Source: Limosilactobacillus panis DSM 6035
Lineage (GTDB): Bacteria > Bacillota > Bacilli > Lactobacillales > Lactobacillaceae
DNA: 37,561 bases
NCBI RefSeq assembly: GCF_001435935.1
Contig: NZ_AZGM01000044.1
Span: 1 to 37,561, forward strand
Direction: 5' to 3'
Below the pieces are notes generated by a model. That model saw only the letters and a program-made list of their open reading frames with translations, had not been told where the DNA came from and searched no databases. Below, piece by piece: positions 21,226 to 30,301 of this stretch; within the stretch, counting starts at the first letter, position 1; each line of letters opens with the position of its first letter. Both the position numbers and the translations under genes were made by a program.

Positions 21226-22603
21226 CTAGTTATCCTTTGAGGCTGCCTCTTCACGAGCGTGCTTGGCACGAAGGTCCGCTTCCATCTTGTCTTGGAAACT
21301 GTCAACGTGGTAGAAGAGCAGGGCAATTGCGGAAAGGCCGAACCCCATGATTGGAATCCAGACGTAGTTCCAGGTAATTGCGTGTTTGGGCTTGGTTGGC
21401 AACGTAGCCACCCAGGGCCAGGACCCAGCCGGTAATCGCCCCACCAAGGCCCATACCTAGTTGGGCACCAAAGCTGGAGAAGGCGGTAATGATTCCTTCC
21501 GCTCGGACACCGTTCTTCCATTCACCATAGTCAACAGCATCGGCCAGCATGACGGCAATTAGACCGGAGATAAATCCCAGACCCAGGTTAACGATGATGT
21601 TAGCGGCAATGATGATTGGGACGTTTTGAACCTTTGCTCCAACCCACATTACTAACTGGCCGGCGATTGAAACGAGCCAACCAACCATCATTGTGTTTCG
21701 CTTACCAATTCGTTTAGAGAACCACGGTGTGACGGCAACGGTGATTGAACCGAACAAGCCCAGGCCGAGCATGATGGAGGTCAGCCAGGCTGCGTGCATG
21801 TTGTACTTGAAGAAGTAAACCGTTACCTGGTTCCGGGTCTGCATCCCAATCCAGTAAACGAAGTCAATGAAGACGATGATTGCCCATGGCCAATTCCCCT
21901 TTAAGGCCTTCAGTGAGGTCTTGATTGGCAGTGACCGCCGTTCAGCAACACTCTGGACCCGCTCCCGGGTATTGAAGAAGGCGTTGAGCAGGATGATGCA
22001 AGACAAGAAAGCCAGGATAAGGCCCAGCCAGAAGAAGCCCTTTTGGTTATTTCCCTGACCAAACGCCTTGACAAGGGGGAGGGCAATCACGGAAATCAGT
22101 GTACTGCCGGCGGTAGCGAAGAGGGCACTAATGGTAGAAAGGGTGACCCGTTCGTTAGCGTTACTCGTCAGGTTAGGTAAGATCGACGTCAGGGGAATAT
22201 TGACCCCGGAGTATAAGACGTCAACACCGATATAAGTTATGTAGGCCCACAGGATCTTGCCACCCAGATTCAGGTGCGGGGTAGTAAACACCAGCACACA
22301 GAAGATGGAGTACGGGATTGAGAACCAGAGCCAGTAGGGCCGGCTCTTCCCCCAACGGGTATGGGTGTGGTCGATTAAAATTCCCCAGAACGGCCCGTTA
22401 AAGGCATCGATGACCCGGGCAACCAAGAAAAGGGTCCCCACGGCCGCCGCGTAAATTCCGTAAGCATCCGTGTAGAAGTACATGAGGAAGTTTCCAATTA
22501 AACCGAAAGACAGGCAGCAGGCAAAGTTACTTGCACCGTAGCTTAACCTTTCCGGCCAGCAAACCTGGTGTTCATTATTAAGTGTATTAACTGATTTATC
22601 CAT
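21226..22603 (-). pseudogene. GPH-family sugar:cation symporter, frameshifted near the C-terminus
   Basis: The intact frame (22603 down to about 21387) encodes some 405 residues of a MelB-like symporter with 11 membrane helices: DAFNGPFWGILIDHTHTRWGKSRPYW (cation/sugar-binding loop, about 65-90) and LADAVDYGEWKNGVRAEGI (around 355-373). After VANQAQ the frame runs into an unrelated tail ending at 21302. The proper ending (HAITWNYVWIPIMGFGLSAI and onward to 21226) continues in another frame. The shift maps to an AAA run at 21387-21385 (minus strand). The last membrane helix is thus lost or replaced: either a real inactivating mutation or a sequencing error. The gene is divergent from the beta-glucoside enzyme operon and presumably imports its substrate. 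Confidence 0.8.
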
Positions 22604-22811
22604 AGTTTTCGCCTCTACTAAAAGTGCTGAATAAGAATTGATTCGTTAACAAATTAATACTTTTACGTTTGAACAGCTCAATTCTAAAGCGCTTCCAATC
22701 AAATGTAAATGTTTTTTAAATAAAAAATATGTTTTTTGATAAAAAGATATTCATTTTACTAAAACAGTGTATACTGAAGGCAGAAATAACTCGCAAGGGG
22801 AGGAAAACATT
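22604..22811. promoter_or_regulatory. Divergent control region between symporter and GH1 operon
   Basis: CTAAAGCGCTTCCA (22684-22697) is a cre-like site (3 mismatches to consensus). ATGTTTTTT occurs twice (22709-22717 and 22729-22737) around TTTTTTAAATAAAAAA, a possible site for the GntR regulator encoded downstream. TATACT (22770-22775) is the likely -10 for the GH1 operon. Confidence 0.4.
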
Positions 22812-24191
22812 TTGGACAAACAAAAAATGCCCCGGGACTTTTTCTGGGGGAACTCGGTTTCTAGCATGCAGACTGAAGGGGCCTACGACATTGATGGGAA
22901 GAGCAAGTCGGTTTACGATGTCCGGCCCGCAACGGCGACTAGTACTAACTGGCATGTTGCCATTGATGAATACCACCGTTATGAGGAAGACCTCGACCCG
23001 ATGCAGAAAATGCACTTTAATATGTACCGCATTCAGATTTCCTGGTCCCGGGTTGTGAAGGACGGGGACGGTGAATTCAACCCCGCGGGTATTGCATTTT
23101 ATGACCGCCTGATCAACGCCATGCTGGCCCGCGGTATTCAGCCGATGGTTTGCCTCTACCACTTTGATATGCCACTAAAGCTGGCTAAGGAAGATAACGG
23201 CTTCATGTCTCGAAAAACGGTGGCGGCCTTTGTCAGGTACGGCAAGGCCATGATCGACCATTTCGCTGACCGGGTGAAGTACTGGATTGTCTTTAATGAA
23301 CACAACCTCTACTTCACCGATGAGGCCTTTAATATCGCTGGCTACACGAAGGGGGATAAGTCACTTGACGACCTGTACACCATCTTCCACCACACCATGC
23401 TTTGCTATGCACAACTCAGTGCTTACTTCCACACAAATTATCCGGACGTTAAAATTGGGGGCATGATTGCTTACACCCCGGTTTACCCAGCCACATCCAA
23501 ACCCAACGACGTCTTCTACGCCCGCAAGTCAAATGAGTTTTTAAACGAGAACCTCAACAAGCTCTACACCAGTGGTAAGTATTCGACTGAAGTCCAGACC
23601 TATATTAAAAATCACCAGGTCAATAACGACTACCAGGACGGTGATGAGAAAATCCTGGCACAGATTCACGCCGACTTCCTGGCGTTTAGCTACTACCGGT
23701 CAACAACCCTGAATGCTGACAAACTGAGCCCGGACTGTGCACCCAACCGCTACCTTAACGAGGGGATGGAAGTCAACCGCTTTACCCCTAAGACTGACTG
23801 GGGCTGGGATATTGACCCGCTCGGTTTTCGCAACATCATCACCCACTTGTATAACTGCTACCACTTACCGGTCTTCCCAATCGAAAACGGGATTGGTTGC
23901 CGAGAAGAGTGGGATGGCCAGCACCCAATTGAGGACGACCAGCGGATCAAGTACCACCGTGACCATATTCGGGCGATGAAGGCGGCGATGTTTAAAGACG
24001 GCGCCCAGGTGTTAGGCTACCTGGGTTGGGGCCTGATTGACATCCCCAGCTCCCATGCTGACGTCAACAAGCGGTACGGGGCCGTCTACGTAAACCGGAC
24101 CAACCACGACCTTAAGGACCTTAAGCGGGTACCGAAGAAGTCGTTCTACTGGTTCCAAAAAGTGCTCGCTGACAACGGTGATCTGATTTAA
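22812..24191 (+). CDS. GH1 glycosidase with 6-phospho-beta-glucosidase signature
   Basis: 459 residues from a TTG start, 8 nt after AGGGGAGG; an ATG five codons later is the alternative. GH1 barrel: PRDFFWGNSVSSMQTEGA at the N-terminus, acid/base E163 in VFNEHNLYF (the usual Pro after NE is His) and nucleophile E359 in PIENGIG. Near the end, GWGLIDIPSSHADVNKRYG carries the S-x(n)-K-x-Y phosphate-binding pattern (S413/S414, K420, Y422) of 6-phospho-beta-glucosidases; plain beta-glucosidases have WSLxDNFEW here. It is cytosolic and co-transcribed with a ROK kinase (16-nt gap) and a GntR regulator, with a divergent GPH symporter. Together they suggest cleavage of phosphorylated beta-glucosides. 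Confidence 0.85.
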   Translation: MDKQKMPRDFFWGNSVSSMQTEGAYDIDGKSKSVYDVRPATATSTNWHVAIDEYHRYEEDLDPMQKMHFNMYRIQISWSRVVKDGDGEFNPAGIAFYDRLINAMLARGIQPMVCLYHFDMPLKLAKEDNGFMSRKTVAAFVRYGKAMIDHFADRVKYWIVFNEHNLYFTDEAFNIAGYTKGDKSLDDLYTIFHHTMLCYAQLSAYFHTNYPDVKIGGMIAYTPVYPATSKPNDVFYARKSNEFLNENLNKLYTSGKYSTEVQTYIKNHQVNNDYQDGDEKILAQIHADFLAFSYYRSTTLNADKLSPDCAPNRYLNEGMEVNRFTPKTDWGWDIDPLGFRNIITHLYNCYHLPVFPIENGIGCREEWDGQHPIEDDQRIKYHRDHIRAMKAAMFKDGAQVLGYLGWGLIDIPSSHADVNKRYGAVYVNRTNHDLKDLKRVPKKSFYWFQKVLADNGDLI

Positions 24192-24207
24192 GAAAGGGGA
24201 AATGACG

Positions 24208-25089
24208 ATGAGAGCGCTGATGACGGTTGATGTTGGTGGCACGAGCATTAAATTTGGCTACTACGCTAACCACCAGCTTCATAGGCTGACGGACTGCCCC
24301 ACGCCCGCTACACTTGCGGATTACTACCGGGTAATTGCAGCGCAAAAGGACGCGCTGGCGGGCGACTTTAACCTGGTCGGTGTTGCCGTTTCCTCGCCGG
24401 GAGCCGTCAATAAGAAAACGGGGGTAATTGAAGGCAGCAGTGCCATCGATTACATCCATAACTTCCCCATCCGTCAGCAGCTTGCCCAGCGCTTAAAGAC
24501 GCGGGTTAGCCTTGAAAATGACGCTAACTGTGCTGGCCTGGGCGAGAGTTTCTTCGGTGCCGGCAAGGACTGCCATACCATCGTTGCCATTGTGGTTGGC
24601 AGCGGGGTCGGTGGGGCGATTGTTGAGGACCACCGGGTTCGCCACGGATCCCACCTGTTTGGCGGTGAGTTCGGCTACATGATTATGCGCCCAACAAGCG
24701 GGGCCACACTTAGTCACCTGGTTTCACCAGTCGCGGCTGCCAAGGCCTTTAGTAAAAAAATTGGGATGCCGGTTACCGGCAAGGAGCTGTTTGCCCGTGC
24801 CCATGATGCCCAGCAGTTTGTCGACCAGATCACGACCTACCTGGCCCTCGCCTGTTATAATTTACAAAATTCCTTTGACCCTGATAGAATTATCATTGGT
24901 GGGGCGGTTTCGGCTAACCCGGTATTACTTCCGGCCGTTAAGCGGCACATCGCTGCCTGGCAGGAGAAGAATACGGATGTTGGTCAGTGCCCCGAAGTTG
25001 TTATCAGTAAATTTCATAATCAGGCTAACCAGCTGGGGGCGGTGGTTGACTTCTGCCAGAGCTATGGCCTGACGATTGGTCAAATATGA
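24208..25089 (+). CDS. ROK-family kinase, probably beta-glucoside kinase
   Basis: 293 residues from the ATG at 24208 (8 nt after AAAGGGG; the ATG at 24202 is too close). ATP phosphate-binding loop DVGGTSIKFG (8-17), catalytic D105 in LENDANCAGLGE, second phosphate motif VGSGVGGAIV (130-139) and GGEFGYM (152-158). The ROK zinc motif (GHxx...CxCGxxGCxE) is missing: Tyr stands for His and there are no cysteines, as in BglK-type kinases. It most likely phosphorylates the imported disaccharide, or the glucose released from it. Position between a phospho-glycosidase and a regulator favours the former (inference). Confidence 0.85.
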   Translation: MRALMTVDVGGTSIKFGYYANHQLHRLTDCPTPATLADYYRVIAAQKDALAGDFNLVGVAVSSPGAVNKKTGVIEGSSAIDYIHNFPIRQQLAQRLKTRVSLENDANCAGLGESFFGAGKDCHTIVAIVVGSGVGGAIVEDHRVRHGSHLFGGEFGYMIMRPTSGATLSHLVSPVAAAKAFSKKIGMPVTGKELFARAHDAQQFVDQITTYLALACYNLQNSFDPDRIIIGGAVSANPVLLPAVKRHIAAWQEKNTDVGQCPEVVISKFHNQANQLGAVVDFCQSYGLTIGQI

Positions 25090-25104
25090 TTAGGCGGGTC
25101 AGCA

Positions 25105-25818
25105 ATGAAAAAGTACGAGGCAGTTGCAGAGAAAATTAAGAAACGAATATTTGACGGGACTTACCAGCCGCGGACGCTCCTTCCCAACCAGTTAGAACTG
25201 GCGGACGAATTTAACGTCAGCAAGATCACTGTTAAGCGGGCCCTGGATTACCTGGAAAGCATCGGCTTGCTCTACAAGCAGTCGGGGTTGGGGACCTATG
25301 TCCTGGGAAATATTTCGCTGATGGGTGAAAATGATTCCCCAGTCGGGGCCTTTCAGGGCTTGAAGTCCCAACTAGGTGACCGGGTCTCCAGTCAAGTAAT
25401 TAAGTTTGAAGTTACCTTCCCGACCAAGGACCTTTGCCGGCGGTTGGACATCAAGGAAACGGAGCCGGTCTACCAGATCATCCGTCTCCGCCTCCTCGAT
25501 AAGCAGCCCTTTATCATTGAGCACTCCTACATGCCGGTCCGGCTGGTTCCTTCCCTGTCTGAGGATGTTCTGGAGCAGTCGATTTACAAGTATATCCACC
25601 AGAAACTGCAGATTAAGTTTGGTGGGGCCTTTCGGAAAATTAATGCCGACCGGGCGGACCAGTATGATATCAAGTACCTGGGCGCCAAAAAGGATACCCC
25701 GATCCTGGAAGTCGAACAGATTGTCTGGACCAGTAACGGGCAGAATATTGAGTACTCGCGGAGCCGGAACCTCTACAATAAGCGTTCCTACACCGTTGTT
25801 GAGACTAATTATGATTAA
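25105..25818 (+). CDS. GntR/HutC-family regulator of the beta-glucoside operon
   Basis: 237 residues. Winged helix-turn-helix at about 5-70 (LPNQLELADEFNVSKITVKRALDYLESIGLLY) and a UTRA effector domain from about 85 to the end (VYQIIRLRLLDKQPFIIEHSYMP). The HutC subfamily binds phosphorylated sugars or similar ligands and usually represses its own operon. It lies last in the GH1-ROK unit, 15 nt after the kinase gene. Candidate operators are the AT-rich repeats at 22709-22737. Ribosome site AGGCGGG is modest. Confidence 0.88.
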   Translation: MKKYEAVAEKIKKRIFDGTYQPRTLLPNQLELADEFNVSKITVKRALDYLESIGLLYKQSGLGTYVLGNISLMGENDSPVGAFQGLKSQLGDRVSSQVIKFEVTFPTKDLCRRLDIKETEPVYQIIRLRLLDKQPFIIEHSYMPVRLVPSLSEDVLEQSIYKYIHQKLQIKFGGAFRKINADRADQYDIKYLGAKKDTPILEVEQIVWTSNGQNIEYSRSRNLYNKRSYTVVETNYD

Positions 25819-25949
25819 AAACATGATTTTTAATAGAAAGAGCATGATGATTATTTACAAACGCTGGCAAAAAGCATATGATTTAGGCAGTCAATGGCTG
25901 ATATGGAACCGTTGAATACGGATAATATTTGATAAGGAACGTGAGATAA

Positions 25950-26915
25950 ATGGCAGAACCACTGTTTTTGAAACCAGTTTTTCATGAAAAAATTTGGGGT
26001 GGCCGGCGCTTGGCCACCGATTTTAACTACGATCTTCCTGCGGGAACGATTGGTGAATGTTGGGCAATTTCTGGCCACCCTCACGGTCCCAATGAGATTG
26101 AGAATGGCGAGTTTAAGGGCCAACTCCTTCCTGACGTCTATGCTAAGCACCCGGAGGTCTTTGGCAACCCCAAGTCACCAGTGATTCCGCTGCTGACTAA
26201 GATCCTGGATGCGGAGGCCAGTCTCTCTGTTCAGGTACACCCCGACAACGCTTATGCGGAGAAGCACGAGCACGAACTGGGTAAGACCGAGTGCTGGTAC
26301 ATCATCCACGCTGATGCGGGCGCCTACCTGACCTATGGCCACACCGCTAAGACTCGGGAAGAACTTAAAGAAATGATTGAAAATCATGAGTGGGGGAAGC
26401 TGTTCGGCAAGAAGCCGGTTAAGACCGGGGACTTTGTATACGTCCCATCCGGTACCATTCACGCCCTCAACAAGGGAATCATGGCCTTAGAGACCCAGCA
26501 AAGCTCTGACACGACTTACCGGATCTATGACTACGACCGGGTGGATAAGAAGACCGGCAAGAAGCGGGCCCTCCACCTCAAGCAGTCAATTGACGTCACC
26601 ACCGTACCGTTCAAGGAACCACAGCTCAATAGCACCGTGGAAAAGGTGGGCGATTCGGTCGTCACGACCCTGATCACTCAACCAGATTCACCGTTCTTCA
26701 GTGTTTACAAGTGGGAAGTCAATGGTCATCTTACCCGGCAGCACGAGCATGGTCCCTACACCTTGATGTCAATCATTGATGGTCAGGGAACCTTAACCGT
26801 GGACGGCAAGGAATACGAGCTGAAGAAGGGAACCCACCTGATTATCCCCGCAACCGTGAAGGAGTGGTCAATGGACGGCAAGATGCTGGTCATTGCCTCG
26901 GAATCAGTTGAATAG
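25950..26915 (+). CDS. manA: Mannose-6-phosphate isomerase, class I
   Basis: 321 residues, the short Gram-positive form. Zinc ligands Q95 and H97 (SVQVHPDN), E114 (KTECWY) and H171 (GTIHAL). It interconverts mannose-6-phosphate and fructose-6-phosphate, feeding mannose to glycolysis or supplying mannose-6-P for glycan precursors. A 131-bp gap separates it from the GntR gene, so it probably has its own promoter (GATAAT near 25920); AAGGAACGTGAG lies upstream of the ATG. No clear terminator follows. Confidence 0.94.
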   Translation: MAEPLFLKPVFHEKIWGGRRLATDFNYDLPAGTIGECWAISGHPHGPNEIENGEFKGQLLPDVYAKHPEVFGNPKSPVIPLLTKILDAEASLSVQVHPDNAYAEKHEHELGKTECWYIIHADAGAYLTYGHTAKTREELKEMIENHEWGKLFGKKPVKTGDFVYVPSGTIHALNKGIMALETQQSSDTTYRIYDYDRVDKKTGKKRALHLKQSIDVTTVPFKEPQLNSTVEKVGDSVVTTLITQPDSPFFSVYKWEVNGHLTRQHEHGPYTLMSIIDGQGTLTVDGKEYELKKGTHLIIPATVKEWSMDGKMLVIASESVE

Positions 26916-26972
26916 TTTTTTCCCAGCTTCTTATTTGTATACTGTGCTGTTTGTATATTGGCTAATTAAGTG

Positions 26973-27001
26973 TTGACAATACTTTGAGATTAAGCTATAC
27001 T
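26973..27001 (+). promoter_or_regulatory. Promoter of the T-box-controlled transsulfuration operon
   Basis: TTGACA (26973-26978), 17 nt, TATACT (26996-27001). Confidence 0.85.
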
Positions 27002-27007
27002 AACCAT

Positions 27008-27297
27008 AATTTAATTTAACTCTAATTTTATAAGCGCATTGATGAGAAGAGTAAAGGCATCCCGTTTCAGGCAGTGACCGCTGATGGTGAGAAGGCGGGT
27101 AACGGGGCGTCTTGAAGATGAGCTCGGAGCAACGAGGCGTGGTCGGTCAATTGCCGGCTGTAATTCCGGCAGGATCCGTTACCATCCCTGGTATTTAACT
27201 TATTAAGTACTGTTGAGGCTGATTTTATCGGCGAAATTGGGTGGTACCACGCTCCGTGCGTCCCTAGGTAGAATTTTTCTGCTTAGGGGCGCTTTTT
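27008..27297 (+). promoter_or_regulatory. T-box riboswitch (Met specifier) upstream of the transsulfuration genes
   Basis: AG-box AGAGTAAAGG (Stem I base, about 27050), GCTGATGGTGAGAAGG distal element, specifier region TTGAAG-ATG-AGC (ATG at 27118-27120), T-box GGGTGGTACCACG (27239-27251) and terminator GCGTCCCTA/TAGGGGCGC (27258-27293) with six T. The GAAGATG specifier context is the same as in the metQNI leader, which supports Met rather than Asp (GAU) as the codon read. Confidence 0.92.
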
Positions 27298-27317
27298 TAT
27301 TTAGGAGGGGAAGTAAA

Positions 27318-28466
27318 ATGACGAATTTCAATACACGACTTGTTCACCAACCTGCACAGGGAGATAACGGCACCGGGGCAGTAACCGTCCCCATTTATAA
27401 GGCAACCACCTTTGAGTACCCGGCAGTGGGCGCCCCCATCAAGGACGACTATTCACGGTCAGGCAACCCGACCCGGCGGGCATTGGAGGACCAGCTGGCG
27501 GATCTTGAAGGTGGGTGCCAGGGTTTTTGTTTCTCTTCGGGGATGGCAGCAATTCACGCGGCCCTCGCAATCTTCAAGCAGGGGGACCACATCATCGTTG
27601 GGGACCAGATTTACGGTGGGACCTTCCGCTTGCTCCACCAGTTCTTTGCCCGCTGGGGCCTATCCATTACGGCGGTCGACACCCGGGATCTAGCGGCAGT
27701 TGAAGGGGCCATCCGCCCGAATACCAAGGCCATTTACTTTGAACCGGTGACGAACCCCCTGCTTCAGGTGACCTCCGTCAGTGATGTTGCCCGACTGGCC
27801 CACCAGCACCAGCTGTTGACGATCGTGGACAATACCTTCCTCAGTCCCTACCTCTTACGGCCGTTGACCCTGGGGGCCGACATTGTCATTCACAGTGCCA
27901 CCAAGTACCTGTCCGGTCATTCTGACGTTTCCGCCGGCGCCGTCATCGTTAAGGGCCCAGCACTCGCCCAGCGGGTCTACTTCATTCAAAATGCCCTCGG
28001 CGCGGTCCTGTCGCCTGAAGATAGCAACGAACTGGCCCGGGGAGTAAAGACCCTCAGCCTGCGCCTTGACCGGCAGATTGCCAACGTCAAGGAGTTGGTT
28101 AACTACCTGCGACCCCGGCCGGACATTGCACAAATTTACTATCCCGGGGTTAAGGGCCTGGCGGGGTACGAAGCCCTGCAAAAGGAGGCAACCGGTGCGG
28201 GCGGTGTCTTTTCCTTCGAACTCAGCACGGGGGTCGACCCGGTTCGCTTTGTCAACCAGCTGCAGCTTTTTAAATTGGCGGTCAGCCTGGGAGCGGTGGA
28301 GAGCCTGGTTGAACTTCCCAGCAAGATGAGTCACGCGGAGTTGAGCCCTGCAGAACAGCTGGCCGCGGGAATCAAGCCGGGATTAATCCGGATGGCCGTG
28401 GGAATCGAGGACTACCGCGATCAAATTGCCGATATTAAGCAAGCCCTGGCTAAGTCACGAAAGTAA
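27318..28466 (+). CDS. metC: PLP-dependent cystathionine beta/gamma-lyase (MetC type)
   Basis: 382 residues from the ATG at 27318, 7 nt after AGGAGGGG; longer frames would run into the T-box terminator. Cys/Met-metabolism fold-type I enzyme: PLP lysine K196 in HSATKYLSGHSD, PLP-pyridine Asp D171 in VDNTFLSP, phosphate contacts in SRSGNPTR (46-53) and SSGMAA. Splits cystathionine (to homocysteine or cysteine) or related thiols. Closely related to the next gene but distinct in sequence. Lyase versus synthase cannot be settled by eye; the next protein is the better match to MetI, so I assign the lyase here. Confidence 0.78.
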   Translation: MTNFNTRLVHQPAQGDNGTGAVTVPIYKATTFEYPAVGAPIKDDYSRSGNPTRRALEDQLADLEGGCQGFCFSSGMAAIHAALAIFKQGDHIIVGDQIYGGTFRLLHQFFARWGLSITAVDTRDLAAVEGAIRPNTKAIYFEPVTNPLLQVTSVSDVARLAHQHQLLTIVDNTFLSPYLLRPLTLGADIVIHSATKYLSGHSDVSAGAVIVKGPALAQRVYFIQNALGAVLSPEDSNELARGVKTLSLRLDRQIANVKELVNYLRPRPDIAQIYYPGVKGLAGYEALQKEATGAGGVFSFELSTGVDPVRFVNQLQLFKLAVSLGAVESLVELPSKMSHAELSPAEQLAAGIKPGLIRMAVGIEDYRDQIADIKQALAKSRK

Positions 28467-28478
28467 GGAGGAAGAACT

Positions 28479-29597
28479 ATGTCAGAAAAATCACTCGATA
28501 CAATCATTGCCCAGGCTGGTAACCACCTGGATGGTAAAAAGGCCGTTGCCCTGCCCCTGTACTTTTCATCGAACTACCGCCACGATTCACTAGCGGAGGC
28601 CAAGAATTTTGACCCCCACCGTGGCTACACCTATTCAAGACTGGCCACCCCTAACCGGCGGGCGCTTGAGGAAACGATGGCCCGGTTAGAAAAGGGGACT
28701 GCCGCCTTTGCGGTCAGCTCGGGGATGGCGGCCATCCAGCTGGCCCTAAGCATCCTCAAGACGGGGGACCAACTGATCTCGTTAGACGACCTCTACGGCG
28801 GCGATTTTCGCTACTTCCGCTGCCTGCATGACCACGCCGGGGTTGATTTTGACCAGTTGGACGGCCAATCGATTGATGACCTGGTGGCTAAGGTTTCCGA
28901 GAAAACGAAGCTCGTGTGGTTGGAGACGCCATCAAATCCAATGATGAAGAAGGTCGACATTCAGGCAGTGGCCACCGCGGTGCACGAGAAGAACCCCCAG
29001 ACCCTGGTGGCGGTTGATAATACCTTCTACACACCGGTCTACCAGCAACCACTGACCCTGGGGGCCGATATAGTGGTTCATTCGGCAACGAAGTACCTCT
29101 CGGGGCACAATGACCTGCTGGGTGGGATATTAGTCTGTAAGGACCCCGACCTCGCCGCCAAGTACTACGAATACCACATTACCACCGGCGATACCCTCGA
29201 CTCGTTTGACTCCTGGCTCTTGTTGCGAAGCCTGAAGACGCTAACGGTTCGGGTCGAGCGCCACACCAGCAATGCCCAGCAGGTCGTTAAATACTTGCAA
29301 GGTGAACCCCGCGTCAGTAAGGTCCTCTATCCCGGCAAGGGCGGTATCATTAGCTTCTACCTTAAGGATGAGGACGACGTCGAGAAGATTTTGAACAACG
29401 TGAAGGTGATTACCTTTGCGGAGAGCCTCGGGGGAATTGAAAGCCTGATCACAATCCCGTTTTACCAGACCCACGCGGATGTGGAACTTGACCAACGGCA
29501 GCGGCTGGGCATCACACCCCGCCTCCTCCGGCTGTCCGTCGGTCTGGAAGATCCAACAGACCTGGTTAACGACCTTAAACAGGCACTTGGTAAGTAA
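28479..29597 (+). CDS. Cystathionine gamma-synthase / O-acetylhomoserine thiolyase (MetI type)
   Basis: 372 residues. PLP lysine K205 in HSATKYLSGHND, D180 in VDNTFYTPV. Stretches such as VDNTFYTPV, HSATKYLSGHNDLL, FDSWLLLRSLKTL and LYPGKGGIISF follow B. subtilis MetI closely. It joins an acyl-homoserine with cysteine or sulfide to give cystathionine or homocysteine. Second gene of the Met T-box operon, 12 nt after metC, with AAGGAGG before its ATG. Not the same as the MetI permease of the metQNI operon. Confidence 0.82.
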   Translation: MSEKSLDTIIAQAGNHLDGKKAVALPLYFSSNYRHDSLAEAKNFDPHRGYTYSRLATPNRRALEETMARLEKGTAAFAVSSGMAAIQLALSILKTGDQLISLDDLYGGDFRYFRCLHDHAGVDFDQLDGQSIDDLVAKVSEKTKLVWLETPSNPMMKKVDIQAVATAVHEKNPQTLVAVDNTFYTPVYQQPLTLGADIVVHSATKYLSGHNDLLGGILVCKDPDLAAKYYEYHITTGDTLDSFDSWLLLRSLKTLTVRVERHTSNAQQVVKYLQGEPRVSKVLYPGKGGIISFYLKDEDDVEKILNNVKVITFAESLGGIESLITIPFYQTHADVELDQRQRLGITPRLLRLSVGLEDPTDLVNDLKQALGK

Positions 29598-29599
29598 AA

Positions 29600-29630
29600 G
29601 GCGCCCCGCACGGTGAGCACGGGACGCTAA
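29600..29630. terminator. Possible terminator between convergent genes
   Basis: GCGCCCCG (29601-29608) pairs with CGGGACGC (29620-29627), one mismatch. No T tract, so weak. Confidence 0.4.
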
Positions 29631-29636
29631 TATCAA

Positions 29637-30188
29637 TTATTTACGGTGACGCGGGGCAACTGCCCGGCGGATTGTCGGATAGCGGGCCAAGAGGGAAATA
29701 CCATAGGCGAAGCTGGTCGCCATGGTAAGGGCCCAGACGAACCATTCGTTGCTGAAGCTGAAGAAGGCAATTGAGGAAAGGTCCTTGAGGATTTCCTTGA
29801 ACAACTCCTCAAACACTGCGGCCCCACTGACCGTGGCCTGGTCGGCAAATTCAATGATGATGTCAATTACGAACACGACAATCCAGCCGAACAGGTAGGG
29901 CCAGTTGCGCTTGACCTTAATGAGAGGCCGGCCGTAGCGATCCTTTCCCTGGGGGCTAGTGACCGAGACCCGGGTCGCCTGGAAGAAGCCGATGAGGATC
30001 CAGATTATTAACAGGAGGATGGTCAAAAGAACCTTGTGGGCAAAGTGCTCTTCACGCAGGGCCAGGACCATCATGACGAAAGCGTAAGCGGGGATGATGA
30101 TCAGGCTCCGCCGGGTGACGGGCTCAAACTCAAATGTCCCCTTCACAAATGAATATATTAATAAGGTGAAAAGGATGATAACCCACAT
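29637..30188 (-). CDS. Hypothetical membrane protein
   Basis: 183 residues of unrecognised family. Four to five hydrophobic segments: 2-16, 28-44, 52-70, 98-113 and 148-167. A polar loop with RYGRPLIKVKRNWP (about 84-97) separates helices 3 and 4, and the tail is basic (RRAVAPRHRK). The layout loosely recalls CcdC/DUF1453 proteins, but I cannot confirm it. AGGAGGGGG lies 11 nt before the ATG. Monocistronic; function unknown. Confidence 0.7.
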   Translation of the reverse strand: MWVIILFTLLIYSFVKGTFEFEPVTRRSLIIIPAYAFVMMVLALREEHFAHKVLLTILLLIIWILIGFFQATRVSVTSPQGKDRYGRPLIKVKRNWPYLFGWIVVFVIDIIIEFADQATVSGAAVFEELFKEILKDLSSIAFFSFSNEWFVWALTMATSFAYGISLLARYPTIRRAVAPRHRK

Positions 30189-30301
30189 TTTTAACTAGTC
30201 CCCCTCCTGGTAGTTATTGTTTCCATTATAGTTCACAACGGGGTGGACAGCAGCACCGATTCGGGTAAAATAGGAATAAATTCAACTGGAGGAGAAAAGC
30301 A

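Noticed and set aside
27213-27317. Longer N-terminus for the MetC-type enzyme
   Set aside because: It would lie inside the T-box antiterminator and terminator; the ATG at 27318 has AGGAGGGG.
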